From Streptomyces broussonetiae (GTDB taxonomy: Bacteria; Actinomycetota; Actinomycetes; Streptomycetales; Streptomycetaceae): a stretch of DNA of 64,000 nt. Below the pieces are notes generated by a model. It was not told the origin of the DNA. It saw nothing but the letters and a program-made list of their open reading frames with translations, and did not search any database. The translations under genes and the position numbers were made by a program. The stretch covers positions 3,906,001-3,970,000 of the forward strand of contig NZ_CP047020.1 in the NCBI RefSeq assembly GCF_009796285.1. The letters are read 5' to 3'. Shown in pieces: positions 14,930 through 23,530 of this stretch. The number at the start of each line of letters is the position of its first letter. Position 1 is the first letter of the stretch.

Positions 14930-17005
14930 TCAGCCGGTCGTCAGGGCGGTGTCGTCCACGACGAAGCTGGTCTGCAGCGAGGAGTCCTCCACGCCGTTGA
15001 ACTTGAGGGTGACCGTCTGGCCCGCCAGCGAGGACAGGTCGAAGGTCTTCTGCGCGTAACCCGAGTTGGCGTTCAGGTTCGAGTACGTCGCCAGGGACTG
15101 CGAACCGGCGGTGACCGTCAGCTTGTCGTACGCGGTGCTGGTGGTGGTCTCGGCGGTGTCGATGTGCAGGTAGAAGGTGAGCGTGGCCTTGCAGCCGGCC
15201 GGGATCGTCACCGACTGGGACAGGGTGTCGGTGTGCGAGGAGCCGTAGCCGTCGAGCCAGGCCTTGTACGAGCCGCTGTGCGCGGCCTCACCGGAGTCGT
15301 TGGTGATGACACCGCTGGTCGCGGTCCAGCCGGTGCTGCCCGACTCGAAACCGGGGTTGGCCAGCAGCTGGGACGAGGTGCAGCCGCCACCGCCGGAGCC
15401 GACGGTCCAGGTGAAGGAGGTCGAGCCGGTGGCGCCGGTGGAGTCCTTCGCGGTGACCGTGACCTGGTAGGTGCCGGCGGTGGACGCCGTACCGGAGATC
15501 AGGCCGGTGGAGCTGTTGATGGACAGGCCGGTCGGCAGGCCGGAGGCGCTGTAGGTGAGCGAGGCGCCGCCGCTGTCCGAGGCGCTGATCTGGAGGCTGA
15601 CCGAGCTGCCCGTGGTGGTGGACTGGCTGCCGGGGTTGGTGACCGTCACGGTGTTGCCGCCGGTGCCGCCCCCGGAGGTGAAGGCGGCGGTGCCGTTCGG
15701 GGTGCCCCAGCCGGTCGGGCCGTCGTAGCCGGTGCCGGCGGTGCAGAAGTACGACGGGGAGCAGCTGCCGTTGCTGCCGCTGGTGACGTCGTACAGGTTG
15801 CCGGTGTGCTGGTACGGGTACTTCGCCGGGTAGTCGCCGGAGCCCGGGGTGCCCGCGAGGGCGTAGACCGAGGCGATGATCGGCGAGGAGGCGCTGGTGC
15901 CGCCGTAGACCGCCCAGCCGGAGCCGCCGTAGGTGTCGTAGACCGCCACGCCCGTGGCCGGGTCGGCGACCGCGGAGACGTCGGCCTCCATGCGCTTGGA
16001 GCAGCCGGTGTCGGTCTGCCAGCTCGGCTTCGGGTCGTAGGCCGAGCAGCCCGAGCCGGTGCCCTCGGTGGAGCTGGTGTTCCAGACGGACTCGCTCCAG
16101 CCGCGGGAGTTGGAGGCGGTGGAGAGCGCGGTGCCGCCGACGGCGGTCACGTACTGGGAGGTCGCCGGGTACTCGGCGCCGTAGCCGGAGTCACCCGCGG
16201 AGACGGTGATCGCGACACCCGGGTGCTGGAAGTACTGGCTGTCCTCGCTGGTCTGCGAGGAGGCCTCGGAGCCGCCCCAGCTGTTGGAGACGAACTTGGC
16301 GCCGAGCGAGACGGCCTCGTTCTCGGCGATGCCGAGGTCGGTGTCGTTCGCGGAGTTGGCCTCGACCAGGACGATGTTGCAGTTCGGGCAGACCGCGCTG
16401 ACCATGTCGATGTCGAGCATCTCTTCGCCGGCCCAGCCGCTGTCGTTGGTCGGCAGCGAGGTGGTGGAACCGGTCTGGCTGACCTGCTTGAAGCAGCCGT
16501 TGGCCTTGGTGCAGGCGGACAGGCCGTACGTGGAGCGGTAGGTGGCCAGGTCCGACTCGGCGTTGGGGTCGTTGTAGGCGTCCACGATGCCGACGGTCAT
16601 GCCGGAACCGGCCGACGTGGGCAGGTTGTAGGCGCTGTGCAGGTTCGCCGGCGACAGGCCCGAGGGCGTCGCGGCGGCGAGCGCCGAGGCGAGACGCTGC
16701 TTGATGTCGGTACGGCGCTGGGCGAAGCAGGACGCGTGGCCCGGCTCGGCGGTGGCGCACAGGTGCTGGGTCGGCACCTTCTGGCCGGCCTTGCCGGTGG
16801 TGTGGAACGTCTGCCGCTCGGGGTCGGTCAGCGCCTTGGAGTTCTGGGTCACCTTGGAGGTGTGGGGCGCGGGAGCGGCCGCCTGGGCCGCCCCTGCCGT
16901 CGGTGCCGCGACGAGCCCGGCGACGGTGAGAGCAAGGGCGGGGAAGGCGACGGCGACGAGTCTTCGAAGACTCCGTCTCCGGCTGCTCGGGCGTGACTCA
17001 CGCAT
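14930..17005 (-). CDS. Secreted sedolisin (S53) serine-carboxyl protease with Ig-like and C-terminal beta domains
   Basis: A 691-residue exported endopeptidase. A twin-Arg-rich signal (RRRSLRRLVAVAFPALALTV, residues 9-40) and a short propeptide precede the S53 domain. The Glu-Asp pair is in GWAGEEMLDID (Glu194/195, Asp198) and the nucleophile Ser371 in YGGTSASSP. A putative Ig domain (about 455-537, SLTYSASGLPTGLSINSSTG) and a C-terminal beta-sandwich with secreted-type Cys (about 545-690) follow. The start is ATG 17005, with GGAGG 9 nt upstream; the frame back to 17125 crosses the promoter. Three TGTCATG repeats lie 91-140 bp upstream. It probably degrades extracellular protein. Confidence 0.9.
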   Translation of the reverse strand: MRESRPSSRRRSLRRLVAVAFPALALTVAGLVAAPTAGAAQAAAPAPHTSKVTQNSKALTDPERQTFHTTGKAGQKVPTQHLCATAEPGHASCFAQRRTDIKQRLASALAAATPSGLSPANLHSAYNLPTSAGSGMTVGIVDAYNDPNAESDLATYRSTYGLSACTKANGCFKQVSQTGSTTSLPTNDSGWAGEEMLDIDMVSAVCPNCNIVLVEANSANDTDLGIAENEAVSLGAKFVSNSWGGSEASSQTSEDSQYFQHPGVAITVSAGDSGYGAEYPATSQYVTAVGGTALSTASNSRGWSESVWNTSSTEGTGSGCSAYDPKPSWQTDTGCSKRMEADVSAVADPATGVAVYDTYGGSGWAVYGGTSASSPIIASVYALAGTPGSGDYPAKYPYQHTGNLYDVTSGSNGSCSPSYFCTAGTGYDGPTGWGTPNGTAAFTSGGGTGGNTVTVTNPGSQSTTTGSSVSLQISASDSGGASLTYSASGLPTGLSINSSTGLISGTASTAGTYQVTVTAKDSTGATGSTSFTWTVGSGGGGCTSSQLLANPGFESGSTGWTATSGVITNDSGEAAHSGSYKAWLDGYGSSHTDTLSQSVTIPAGCKATLTFYLHIDTAETTTSTAYDKLTVTAGSQSLATYSNLNANSGYAQKTFDLSSLAGQTVTLKFNGVEDSSLQTSFVVDDTALTTG

Positions 17006-17095
17006 GGGGTGCTGCCTCCGGTTAGAAGTGGGGATTCGCACTGGGTTGGCAGGCCCGTGACGCGCGTAGCGGCGGTGGAACCGCGCAGTCATGAG

Positions 17096-17145
17096 CATGA
17101 CACTCACAGACACCCCGCATGACACCGAGTGAGCGTGGCATGACA
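17096..17145 (-). promoter_or_regulatory. Three helically phased TGTCATG direct repeats upstream of the S53 protease
   Basis: On the minus strand TGTCATG occurs at 17145-17139, 17124-17118 and 17102-17096, spaced 21 and 22 bp (two helical turns). The copy nearest the gene also belongs to a palindrome GTCATG-CT-CATGAC (17088-17101). Phased direct repeats upstream of a single gene suggest an operator for an unidentified regulator of this protease. Confidence 0.5.
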
Positions 17146-17225
17146 GGGTGCGGGGAGGAACGTAGCTCCGGCCCGGGCGTCACGGGCAGTGCCGGACGCA
17201 TTTCTTTGCCTTGCCGTAGGAATGG

Positions 17226-17253
17226 CTTAGCCCCCTCATAGGAGGGGGCTAAG
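17226..17253 (-). terminator. Hairpin terminator after cysM
   Basis: A perfect 12-bp stem (17226-17237 with 17242-17253, loop ATAG) about 60 nt beyond the cysM stop. The rest of 17006-17312 holds the protease promoter region and no gene that I can see. Confidence 0.75.
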
Positions 17254-17312
17254 GCGTGCTTGAGGCGATTCGGGCCCTGGCACAGGCCCGCTCGAGAAGC
17301 GGACCGGCCTGC

Positions 17313-18263
17313 TCAGGCCCAGAGCTGGCCCTGCAGCGTCTCGATGGCCTCTTCGGTGGTGGCCGCCGTGTAGACACCGGTGGACAGGTACTTCCAGCCG
17401 CCGTCGGCGACGACGAAGACGATGTCGGCGGACTCCCCCGCCTTGACCGCCTTGTTGCCCACGCCGATCGCCGCATGCAGGGCGGCGCCGGTGGAGACGC
17501 CCGCGAAGATGCCCTCCTGCTGGAGGAGTTCACGGGTGCGGGTGACCGCGTCGGCCGAGCCGACCGAGAAGCGGGTGGTCAGCACGGAGGCGTCGTACAG
17601 CTCCGGGACGAAGCCCTCGTCGAGGTTCCTGAGGCCGTACACCAGGTCGTCGTAGCGCGGTTCGGCGGCGACGATCTGGATGCCCGGCCGGTGCTCGCGC
17701 AGGTAGCGGCCGACCCCCATCAGGGTGCCGGTGGTGCCGAGGCCCGCCACGAAGTGGGTGACGGAGGGGAGGTCGGCGAGGATCTCCGGGCCCGTGGTCG
17801 CATAGTGGGCGCCGGCGTTGTCCGGGTTGCCGTACTGGTACAGCATCACCCAGTCGGGGTGCTCCGCGGCCAGTTCCTTGGCCACCCGCACGGCGGTGTT
17901 GGAGCCGCCCGCGGCCGGCGAGGAGATGATCTGCGCACCCCACATGCCGAGCAGGTCGCGGCGCTCCTGCGAGGTGTTCTCCGGCATCACGCACACCATG
18001 CGGTAGCCCTTGAGCTTGGCCGCCATGGCCAGCGAGATACCGGTGTTGCCGGAGGTCGGCTCCAGGATCGTGCAGCCCGGGGTGAGCCGGCCGTCCTTCT
18101 CCGCCTGCTCGATCATGTGCAGGGCCGGACGGTCCTTGACCGAGCCGGTGGGGTTGCGGTCCTCCAGCTTGGCCCAGATACGGACGTCGGAAGACGGCGA
18201 TAGCCGCGGCAGGCGCACCAGAGGGGTGTTGCCCACCGCGGCCAGCGGCGAGTCGTAGCGCAT
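17313..18263 (-). CDS. cysM: Cysteine synthase CysM, CysO-thiocarboxylate-dependent type
   Basis: A 316-residue PLP enzyme of the OASS family. The PLP lysine is Lys43 in NPTGSVKDRP, and the substrate loop is EPTSGNTGISLA. Further segments are GLGTTGTLMGVGRYLRE and GVSTGAALHAAIGV. In Mycobacterium tuberculosis the CysM of this genomic context uses O-phosphoserine and a sulfide carried as a thiocarboxylate on CysO. The adjacent cysO (17 bp upstream) and mec support the same chemistry here. The start is ATG 18263. Which acceptor it uses is inferred from context. Confidence 0.9.
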   Translation of the reverse strand: MRYDSPLAAVGNTPLVRLPRLSPSSDVRIWAKLEDRNPTGSVKDRPALHMIEQAEKDGRLTPGCTILEPTSGNTGISLAMAAKLKGYRMVCVMPENTSQERRDLLGMWGAQIISSPAAGGSNTAVRVAKELAAEHPDWVMLYQYGNPDNAGAHYATTGPEILADLPSVTHFVAGLGTTGTLMGVGRYLREHRPGIQIVAAEPRYDDLVYGLRNLDEGFVPELYDASVLTTRFSVGSADAVTRTRELLQQEGIFAGVSTGAALHAAIGVGNKAVKAGESADIVFVVADGGWKYLSTGVYTAATTEEAIETLQGQLWA

Positions 18264-18279
18264 CAGTGGTCAGCGAGCC

Positions 18280-18558
18280 TTAGCGCATGCCGCCGGCGAC
18301 CGCCGGCAGGATCGTGACGGTGTCGCCGTCGGACAGCTTGGTGTCGATGCCGTCGACGAAGCGGACGTCCTCGTCGTTCAGGTACACGTTGACGAACCGG
18401 CGCAGCTTGCCGTCCTCCACGATGCGGGCCTGGATGCCCGCGTGCCGCGTCTCGAGATCGGCGAACAGCTTGGCGAGGGTGTCACCGCTGCCCTCCACCG
18501 CCTTCTCACCGTTGGTGTACGTGCGGAGGATGGTCGGGATGCGGACCTCGATGGCCAT
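18280..18558 (-). CDS. cysO: CysO-like ubiquitin-fold sulfur carrier ending in Gly-Gly-Met-Arg
   Basis: A 92-residue MoaD/ThiS-fold protein (IPTILRTYT, FVNVYLNDEDVRF, GDTVTILPAVAGG). Sulfur carriers of this family act through a C-terminal Gly-Gly thiocarboxylate. In this protein Gly89-Gly90 is followed by Met91-Arg92 and then a stop, which I read directly from 18280-18294. As translated, it cannot be activated until the last two residues are removed. The JAMM protease encoded upstream at 18721 is the obvious processing enzyme. It is co-transcribed with cysM. Confidence 0.9.
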   Translation of the reverse strand: MAIEVRIPTILRTYTNGEKAVEGSGDTLAKLFADLETRHAGIQARIVEDGKLRRFVNVYLNDEDVRFVDGIDTKLSDGDTVTILPAVAGGMR

Positions 18559-18720
18559 GGTGGCGGGCTCCTGTCGTAAGGCGTCGTCGGGGCAGCGGGC
18601 TCGGTGCGTCAGCTGAGGGCGAGCACCACCGTCAGAACCATGGGCTCATCGTATCGATTCCCGGTCCCCGGCCCGGAGTGTGATCCCATATGCCGGACCA
18701 ATTTCGACCACAGTCCGAGA

Positions 18721-19143
18721 TCAGTAGGCCTGCACGACTTTGACCTCCTCTTCCGTGACCTCTCCGTCCACGATCCGGAACGAACGGAACTGGAAGTCAC
18801 CGAGGCCGTCGGTGTCGGCGGTGGACACGAGGACGTAGTGCGCGCCGGGCTCGTTGGCGTAGGAGATGTCGGTGCGCGAGGGGTGGGCCTCGGTCGCGGT
18901 GTGGGAGTGGTAGATGATCACCGGCTCCTCGTCGCGGTCGTCCAGCTCGCGGTAGAGCTTGAGCAGGTCCTGCGAGTCGAACTCGTAGAAGGTGGGCGAG
19001 CGGGCCGCGTTCAGCATCGGGATGAACCGCTCGGGGCGGCCGGCGCCCACCGGGCCGGCGACCACGCCGCACGCCTCGTCGGGGTGGTCCTCGCGCGCGT
19101 GGGCGACGATCTGGTCGTACAGGGCCTGGGTGATGGTCAGCAT
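18721..19143 (-). CDS. mec: Mec-type JAMM metallopeptidase (M67 family)
   Basis: A 140-residue zinc isopeptidase-like protein. The JAMM motif is complete: Glu23 (PDEACG), then His79-Ser-His81 with Ser89 and Asp92 in HSHTATEAHPSRTD. In M. tuberculosis, Mec hydrolyses the CysO-cysteine adduct to release cysteine. Here it may also clip the Met-Arg tail from the CysO homologue. 162 bp separate it from cysO, enough for a second promoter, so one shared transcript is likely but not certain. A strong hairpin (19164-19200) isolates it from the permease upstream. Confidence 0.9.
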   Translation of the reverse strand: MLTITQALYDQIVAHAREDHPDEACGVVAGPVGAGRPERFIPMLNAARSPTFYEFDSQDLLKLYRELDDRDEEPVIIYHSHTATEAHPSRTDISYANEPGAHYVLVSTADTDGLGDFQFRSFRIVDGEVTEEEVKVVQAY

Positions 19144-19163
19144 GCCGGCAAGGATAAGCAGTG

Positions 19164-19200
19164 GGGCCGCCCCGTACCGAGGTGTGGTACGGGGCGGCCC
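19164..19200 (-). terminator. Hairpin terminator between the amino-acid permease and mec
   Basis: A perfect 15-bp stem (19164-19178 with 19186-19200, 7-nt loop). It lies 88 bp past the permease stop on the minus strand, just before mec. Confidence 0.8.
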
Positions 19201-19288
19201 ACATGATGGACGTCCTGAGCGGCAGCCGCCGGGGGCGCCACGAGTGCTCCCGGCGGCGGACGTCCTTGCGGGGCGTCCGCAGGGGGTG

Positions 19289-20719
19289 TCAGCGCTTGGC
19301 GAAGGCCGCGGCCTCCGGGTTGCGGCGCTTGAGCCCCCAGTAGGAGACGCCGAGGATCACGGCCCACAGGGGGGCACAGTACAGCGAGACCCGGGCGTCC
19401 TTGTCGATGCCCATGAGCACGATCACCATGAGGATGAACAGCAGCGCGAAGACGCTCGTGTACGGCGCGCCCGGTGCACGGAACTCGCTCTGCGGCAGCT
19501 CGCCCCGGTCGGCCTTCATCCGGTAGCGGATCTGGCAGACCAGGATGACGATCCAGGCCCACATGCCCGAGATGGTCGCGAAGGACACCACGTAGTCGAA
19601 CGCCTTGCCCGGCCACTGGTAGTTGATCCAGACGCCGACGAGCATCAGCGCGGCGGAGAACGTGGTGCCGACGAGCGGGGTACCACTGGGTGTCAGCTTG
19701 GTGAACACCTTGGGTCCCTGGCCGTTCTGGGCCAGGTCGCGCAGCATGCGGCCGGTGGAGTACATGCCGGAGTTGCAGGAGGACAGCGCGGCCGTCAGGA
19801 CGACGAAGTTCACGATGCCGGCGCCGACGGACAGGCCCATCTTCTGGAAGGCGGCCACGAAGGGGCTCACGCCCGGGTGGAACTCGGTCCACGGCACGAC
19901 CGACAGGATCATGATCAGCGCGCCGACGTAGAAGACGGCGATGCGCCACGGCACCGTGTTGATCGCCTTCGGCAGCACCTTCTTGGGGTCCTTGGACTCG
20001 CCCGCGGTCACTCCGACCAGTTCGACGGCGAGGAAGGCGAACATGACCATCTGCAGGGTCATCAGGGTGCTGCCGACGCCGTGCGGGAAGAAGCCGCCGT
20101 CGTTCCACAGGTGGCTGACCGAGGCGGTCTTGCCCGCGTCGGAGAAGCCGACGGTCAGAATGCCGACGCAGATGAGGATCATGCCGATGATGGCGGTGAC
20201 CTTGACCATGGAGAACCAGAACTCCAGCTCACCGAAGAGCTTCACGGAGATCAGGTTGGCGGCGTACAGCACGATCGTGAAGATCAGGGCCGAGACCCAC
20301 TGCGGGATGTCGAACCAGTACGTCATGTAGGCGGCCGCGGCCGTGACCTCGGTGATGCCGGTGACCACCCAGAACAGCCAGTACGTCCAGCCGGTGACGA
20401 AGCCCGCGAAGGGGCCGATGAACTCGCGCGCGTACTCCGAGAACGAACCCGACACCGGGCGGTACATCAGCAGTTCGCCGAGCGCCCGCATGATCAGGAA
20501 GATGACCAGACCCGCGACCGCGTACGCCAGGATCAGGCTGGGGCCGGCCTTGGAGATGCCCTTGCCCGCGCCGAGGAAGAGGCCGGTGCCGATGGCACCG
20601 CCGATGGCGATCATCTGGATCTGCCGGGCCCCGAGCCCGCGCTGATACCCCTCGCCGCCCTCGCCGTCCCGCACGGCCTCATTGCCGTCGCGATGCTGAT
20701 CGACCTGCGCTGAGGTCAT
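19289..20719 (-). CDS. Amino-acid permease, APC superfamily
   Basis: A 476-residue transporter with about 12 membrane helices and the APC hallmarks YQRGLGARQIQMIAIGGAIGTGLF near residue 25, ALGELLMYRPVSGSFSEYAREFIGP, and SKDPKKVLPKAI in the loop after helix 6. It resembles the AnsP/GabP/CycA group of proton symporters; the substrate is not readable. I chose ATG 20719 because GAAAGG lies about 10 nt upstream; an ATG at 20740 has no ribosome site. It is a single gene, with mec downstream behind a terminator. Confidence 0.9.
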   Translation of the reverse strand: MTSAQVDQHRDGNEAVRDGEGGEGYQRGLGARQIQMIAIGGAIGTGLFLGAGKGISKAGPSLILAYAVAGLVIFLIMRALGELLMYRPVSGSFSEYAREFIGPFAGFVTGWTYWLFWVVTGITEVTAAAAYMTYWFDIPQWVSALIFTIVLYAANLISVKLFGELEFWFSMVKVTAIIGMILICVGILTVGFSDAGKTASVSHLWNDGGFFPHGVGSTLMTLQMVMFAFLAVELVGVTAGESKDPKKVLPKAINTVPWRIAVFYVGALIMILSVVPWTEFHPGVSPFVAAFQKMGLSVGAGIVNFVVLTAALSSCNSGMYSTGRMLRDLAQNGQGPKVFTKLTPSGTPLVGTTFSAALMLVGVWINYQWPGKAFDYVVSFATISGMWAWIVILVCQIRYRMKADRGELPQSEFRAPGAPYTSVFALLFILMVIVLMGIDKDARVSLYCAPLWAVILGVSYWGLKRRNPEAAAFAKR

Positions 20720-21062
20720 GTGTGGTGCGCCTTTCTCCATGCCGAACCGCGACCCTTCGTCGGCCTCGGATCGGGTTTCGATCCCCCCGGATTGATGGAG
20801 CTGTGCCTGGCCGACGGTCGTCGGCTCGGTGGCGCACCCGGCCGAACATGGGTGGTGTTCGCCGGGCGGTCGTGAAGATTTATCACGGCCGCAATACTGA
20901 TCACAGGGGTGAGCTGTGGCGCATCACACAGGGAAAAGAGGACAAAGAACGCCCAAATGCGGCAAAACCGGCCGCAATGGTGACAGGATCGTTATCCGGA
21001 TTTGAGCGTCCGCTGAGCGAACACTCGTACACCGCAAAAAACCGGTGCGCCAAGGCCCGCAG
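20720..21062. other. Intergenic region upstream of the amino-acid permease
   Basis: 343 bp between the permease start and the DUF2017 stop. It is locally less GC-rich around 20,870-21,045 and should contain the permease promoter. I see no convincing gene, hairpin terminator or recognised operator. Confidence 0.5.
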
Positions 21063-21668
21063 CTACGGCATCAGGGTGGTCACCAGGGTCTCCTGCAGCC
21101 CGCCCAGCCACAGATACGCCATCACCATCGGCTTGCGCGGATCCTCGTCCGGGAGCCGGTAGAGCAGGTCGGTGTCGTCCTCGTCGGTGATCTCCAGCCG
21201 GGCACCGATCGCGAGCCGCAGGTCGTTCAGGGCGCTGAGCCACTGCTTCGACTCCCCCGGCGCCAGCTTGAGCACCGCGCCGCCCTCGTCCACCGGGGCG
21301 AGCGCGTCGAGCGTGCGGATCACGGCGAGCGCGTTCTCCCGCTTGCCGGCGCGCAGGTCGTTCTCGGTGTAGCGGCGGAACTCGGCGGAGTGGGCCCGCT
21401 GCTCATCGGCCTCGGCGGGCGAGGCGGGGGCCTGCTCCGGATCGCTGTAGGCGTCCGGGAAGAGCCTTCTGAGCACCGGATCGGCGGGCGGCTCGCTGGG
21501 CCCTTCCGCGAACAGCTCGGCGAGCGGGTCCTCGGGGGCCTCCGCGCCCGGGCCCGGGCCGATCAGTTCCAGGAGCTGGACGGCCAGCGACCGGATGATG
21601 GAGATCTCGACGTCGTCGAGTGCGACGGCTGCGCCGCCGCCGGGAAGCGGTTCGAAATGTCCAGGCAT
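21063..21668 (-). CDS. DUF2017 protein
   Basis: A 201-residue soluble protein, actinobacteria-specific DUF2017, start ATG 21668. It is acidic and helical: the N-terminal part (FEPLPGGGAAVALDDVEISIIRSLAVQLLELIG) is followed by an acidic linker and a C-terminal globular segment (NDLRLAIGARLEITDEDD, KPMVMAYLWLGGLQETLVTTLMP). It starts 13 bp after clpS and is almost certainly co-transcribed with it, a widely conserved pairing. A role in ClpS/ClpAP-dependent degradation is suggested only by that context. Confidence 0.88.
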   Translation of the reverse strand: MPGHFEPLPGGGAAVALDDVEISIIRSLAVQLLELIGPGPGAEAPEDPLAELFAEGPSEPPADPVLRRLFPDAYSDPEQAPASPAEADEQRAHSAEFRRYTENDLRAGKRENALAVIRTLDALAPVDEGGAVLKLAPGESKQWLSALNDLRLAIGARLEITDEDDTDLLYRLPDEDPRKPMVMAYLWLGGLQETLVTTLMP

Positions 21669-21681
21669 CGAAATGGGTTCG

Positions 21682-21999
21682 CTACTTCCGGTCCTGCTGC
21701 AGGGTGGCCCACAGTCCGTAGCCGTGCATCGCCTGCACGTCGCGCTCCATCTCCTCGCGGCTCCCGCTGGAGACGACCGCCCGGCCCTTGTGGTGGACGT
21801 CGAGCATGAGCTTGGTGGCCTTGTCCTTGGAGTAGCCGAAGTACGACTGGAAGACGTACGTCACATAGCTCATGAGGTTGACCGGGTCGTTGTGCACGAT
21901 GGTGACCCAGGGGACGTCGGGCTCGGGTACGGCGAAGACCTCCTCCGCCGACTCGGTGCGTTCGATCTCTACGGGCGCGGGTGACGTCACAGTGCCCAT
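21682..21999 (-). CDS. clpS: ATP-dependent Clp protease adaptor ClpS
   Basis: A 105-residue adaptor that delivers N-degron substrates to the Clp ATPase. The ClpS core is at residues 30-105: VTIVHNDPVNLMSYVTYVFQ, DKATKLMLDVHHKGRAVV and the C-terminal GLWATLQQD. The Asn-Asp of HNDPVN should bind the N-degron amino group. Start ATG 21999 gives normal length. Divergent from pncB with only 57 bp between starts, so the promoters must be compact. First gene of the clpS-DUF2017 unit. Confidence 0.94.
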   Translation of the reverse strand: MGTVTSPAPVEIERTESAEEVFAVPEPDVPWVTIVHNDPVNLMSYVTYVFQSYFGYSKDKATKLMLDVHHKGRAVVSSGSREEMERDVQAMHGYGLWATLQQDRK

Positions 22000-22056
22000 G
22001 CTGCCACGCTCAGCGAAAATCGTCACACTGACGAAATGGGGGTACCATCGGTTGCC

Positions 22057-23463
22057 ATGAACACAGCGGACCTTGGGCTGCCGGTGGATGTTCCCTCGAC
22101 AGCGCTCTTCACGGACCAGTACGAGCTGACGATGCTCCGGGCGGCGCTCAAGGCCGGTACGGCCGAACGGCGGAGCGTGTTCGAGGTCTTCACCCGGCGG
22201 CTGCCGCACGGGCGCCGCTACGGCGTGGTGGCGGGCACCGGGCGCGTCCTGGACGCGGTGGAGAACTTCCGCTTCGACGCGGACGTCCTCGGCTTCCTGC
22301 GCGAGCGGAAGATCGTCGACGAGGAGACCCTCGAGTGGCTCGCCGACTACCGCTTCAGTGGTGACATCTGGGGCTACCCCGAGGGAGAGGTGTACTTCCC
22401 CGGCTCGCCGATCATGCGCGTCGAGGGCACCTTCGCCGAGTGCGTACTGCTGGAGACGGTGATCCTCTCCATCCTCAACCACGACTCCGCGATCGCCGCG
22501 GCCGCCTCCCGGATGGCCTCCGCCGCCGGGGACCGTCCGCTGATCGAGATGGGCGCCCGCCGCACCCACGAGCTGGCGGCGGTGGCCGCGGCCCGGGCGG
22601 CGTACGTCGGCGGTTTCGCGACCACGTCCGACCTGGCGGCGGGCTTCCGCTACGGCATCCCCACGGTCGGCACCTCGGCCCACGCCTTCACCCTGCTCCA
22701 CGACCGCGAGCGGGACGCCTTCCGGGCCCAGGTCGACACCCTCGGCCGGGGCACCACCCTGCTCGTGGACACCTACGACGTCGCCGAGGCCGTCCGTACG
22801 GCGGTGGAGGTGGCCGGCCCCGAGCTGGGCGCGGTCCGCATCGACTCCGGCGACCTGCTGCTCGTCGCGCACCGGGTGCGCCAGCAGCTGGACGAGCTGG
22901 GCGCGACGAACACGAAGATCGTCGTGACGTCCGACCTGGACGAGTACGCCATCGCCTCGCTCGCCGCGGCTCCCGTGGACGCGTACGGCGTCGGCACCCA
23001 GCTGGTCACCGGCTCCGGGCACCCGACCTGCTCCATGGTCTACAAGCTGGTCGCCCGCGCCGAGTCCGGCGACCCCGGGGCGCCGCTGGTGCCGGTCGCG
23101 AAGAAGTCCAGCGGCGGCAAGACCTCCCTCGGGGGCCGCAAGTGGGCGGCCCGCCGGCTGGACGAGGACGGAATCGCCGAGGCCGAGATCGTCGGCACCG
23201 GGCCGGTGCCGCCCGCGCTGGCCGACCGGCAACTGCTGGTCGAGCTGGTCAAGGGCGGGGACGTGCTCACCCGCGAGCCGCTGGACGTCCCCCGGGACCG
23301 CCACATCGCCGCCCGCGCGAATCTCCCCCTCTCCGCCACCCAGCTCTCCCGGGGGGAACCCGTGCTCGCGACGGAGTACGTCACCGAGCGCCCGGGTGGC
23401 GAGAACGGGTCCGCCGTCCAGAGCCTCGAGCGCCCCCTCCCGCCCGGGCCGGGAAGTCTCTAG
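22057..23463 (+). CDS. pncB: Nicotinate phosphoribosyltransferase
   Basis: A 468-residue enzyme that makes nicotinate mononucleotide from nicotinate and PRPP, the committed step of NAD salvage. Segments typical of the family: FTDQYELTMLRAALKAG, FEVFTRRLPHGRRYGV, RFSGDIWGYPEGEVYFPGSP, MGARRTHE, VRIDSGDLL and SDLDEYAIASL. The C-terminus ends in a Pro-rich tail. The start is ATG 22057; an extension to 22036 is possible but adds only seven residues. pncA follows after a hairpin, giving a two-step salvage unit. Confidence 0.95.
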   Translation: MNTADLGLPVDVPSTALFTDQYELTMLRAALKAGTAERRSVFEVFTRRLPHGRRYGVVAGTGRVLDAVENFRFDADVLGFLRERKIVDEETLEWLADYRFSGDIWGYPEGEVYFPGSPIMRVEGTFAECVLLETVILSILNHDSAIAAAASRMASAAGDRPLIEMGARRTHELAAVAAARAAYVGGFATTSDLAAGFRYGIPTVGTSAHAFTLLHDRERDAFRAQVDTLGRGTTLLVDTYDVAEAVRTAVEVAGPELGAVRIDSGDLLLVAHRVRQQLDELGATNTKIVVTSDLDEYAIASLAAAPVDAYGVGTQLVTGSGHPTCSMVYKLVARAESGDPGAPLVPVAKKSSGGKTSLGGRKWAARRLDEDGIAEAEIVGTGPVPPALADRQLLVELVKGGDVLTREPLDVPRDRHIAARANLPLSATQLSRGEPVLATEYVTERPGGENGSAVQSLERPLPPGPGSL

Positions 23464-23481
23464 GCTCAGTTGATTAGCCCT

Positions 23482-23506
23482 CCCCCGGGCTCTGCGGGCC
23501 CGGGGG
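23482..23506 (+). terminator. Hairpin between pncB and pncA
   Basis: A 9-bp GC stem (CCCCCGGGC with GCCCGGGGG, 7-nt loop) begins 18 nt after pncB and ends 24 nt before pncA. It may terminate part of the transcription or protect the upstream mRNA. No separate pncA promoter is obvious. Confidence 0.5.
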
Positions 23507-23530
23507 TACCCCCACCGAAGGACACCCGCC

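Noticed and set aside
18609..18641. Ten-residue frame MVLTVVLALS before cysO as a leader peptide
   Set aside because: It has no cysteine codons, no good ribosome site and no attenuator-like hairpins, so there is no basis to call it an attenuator.
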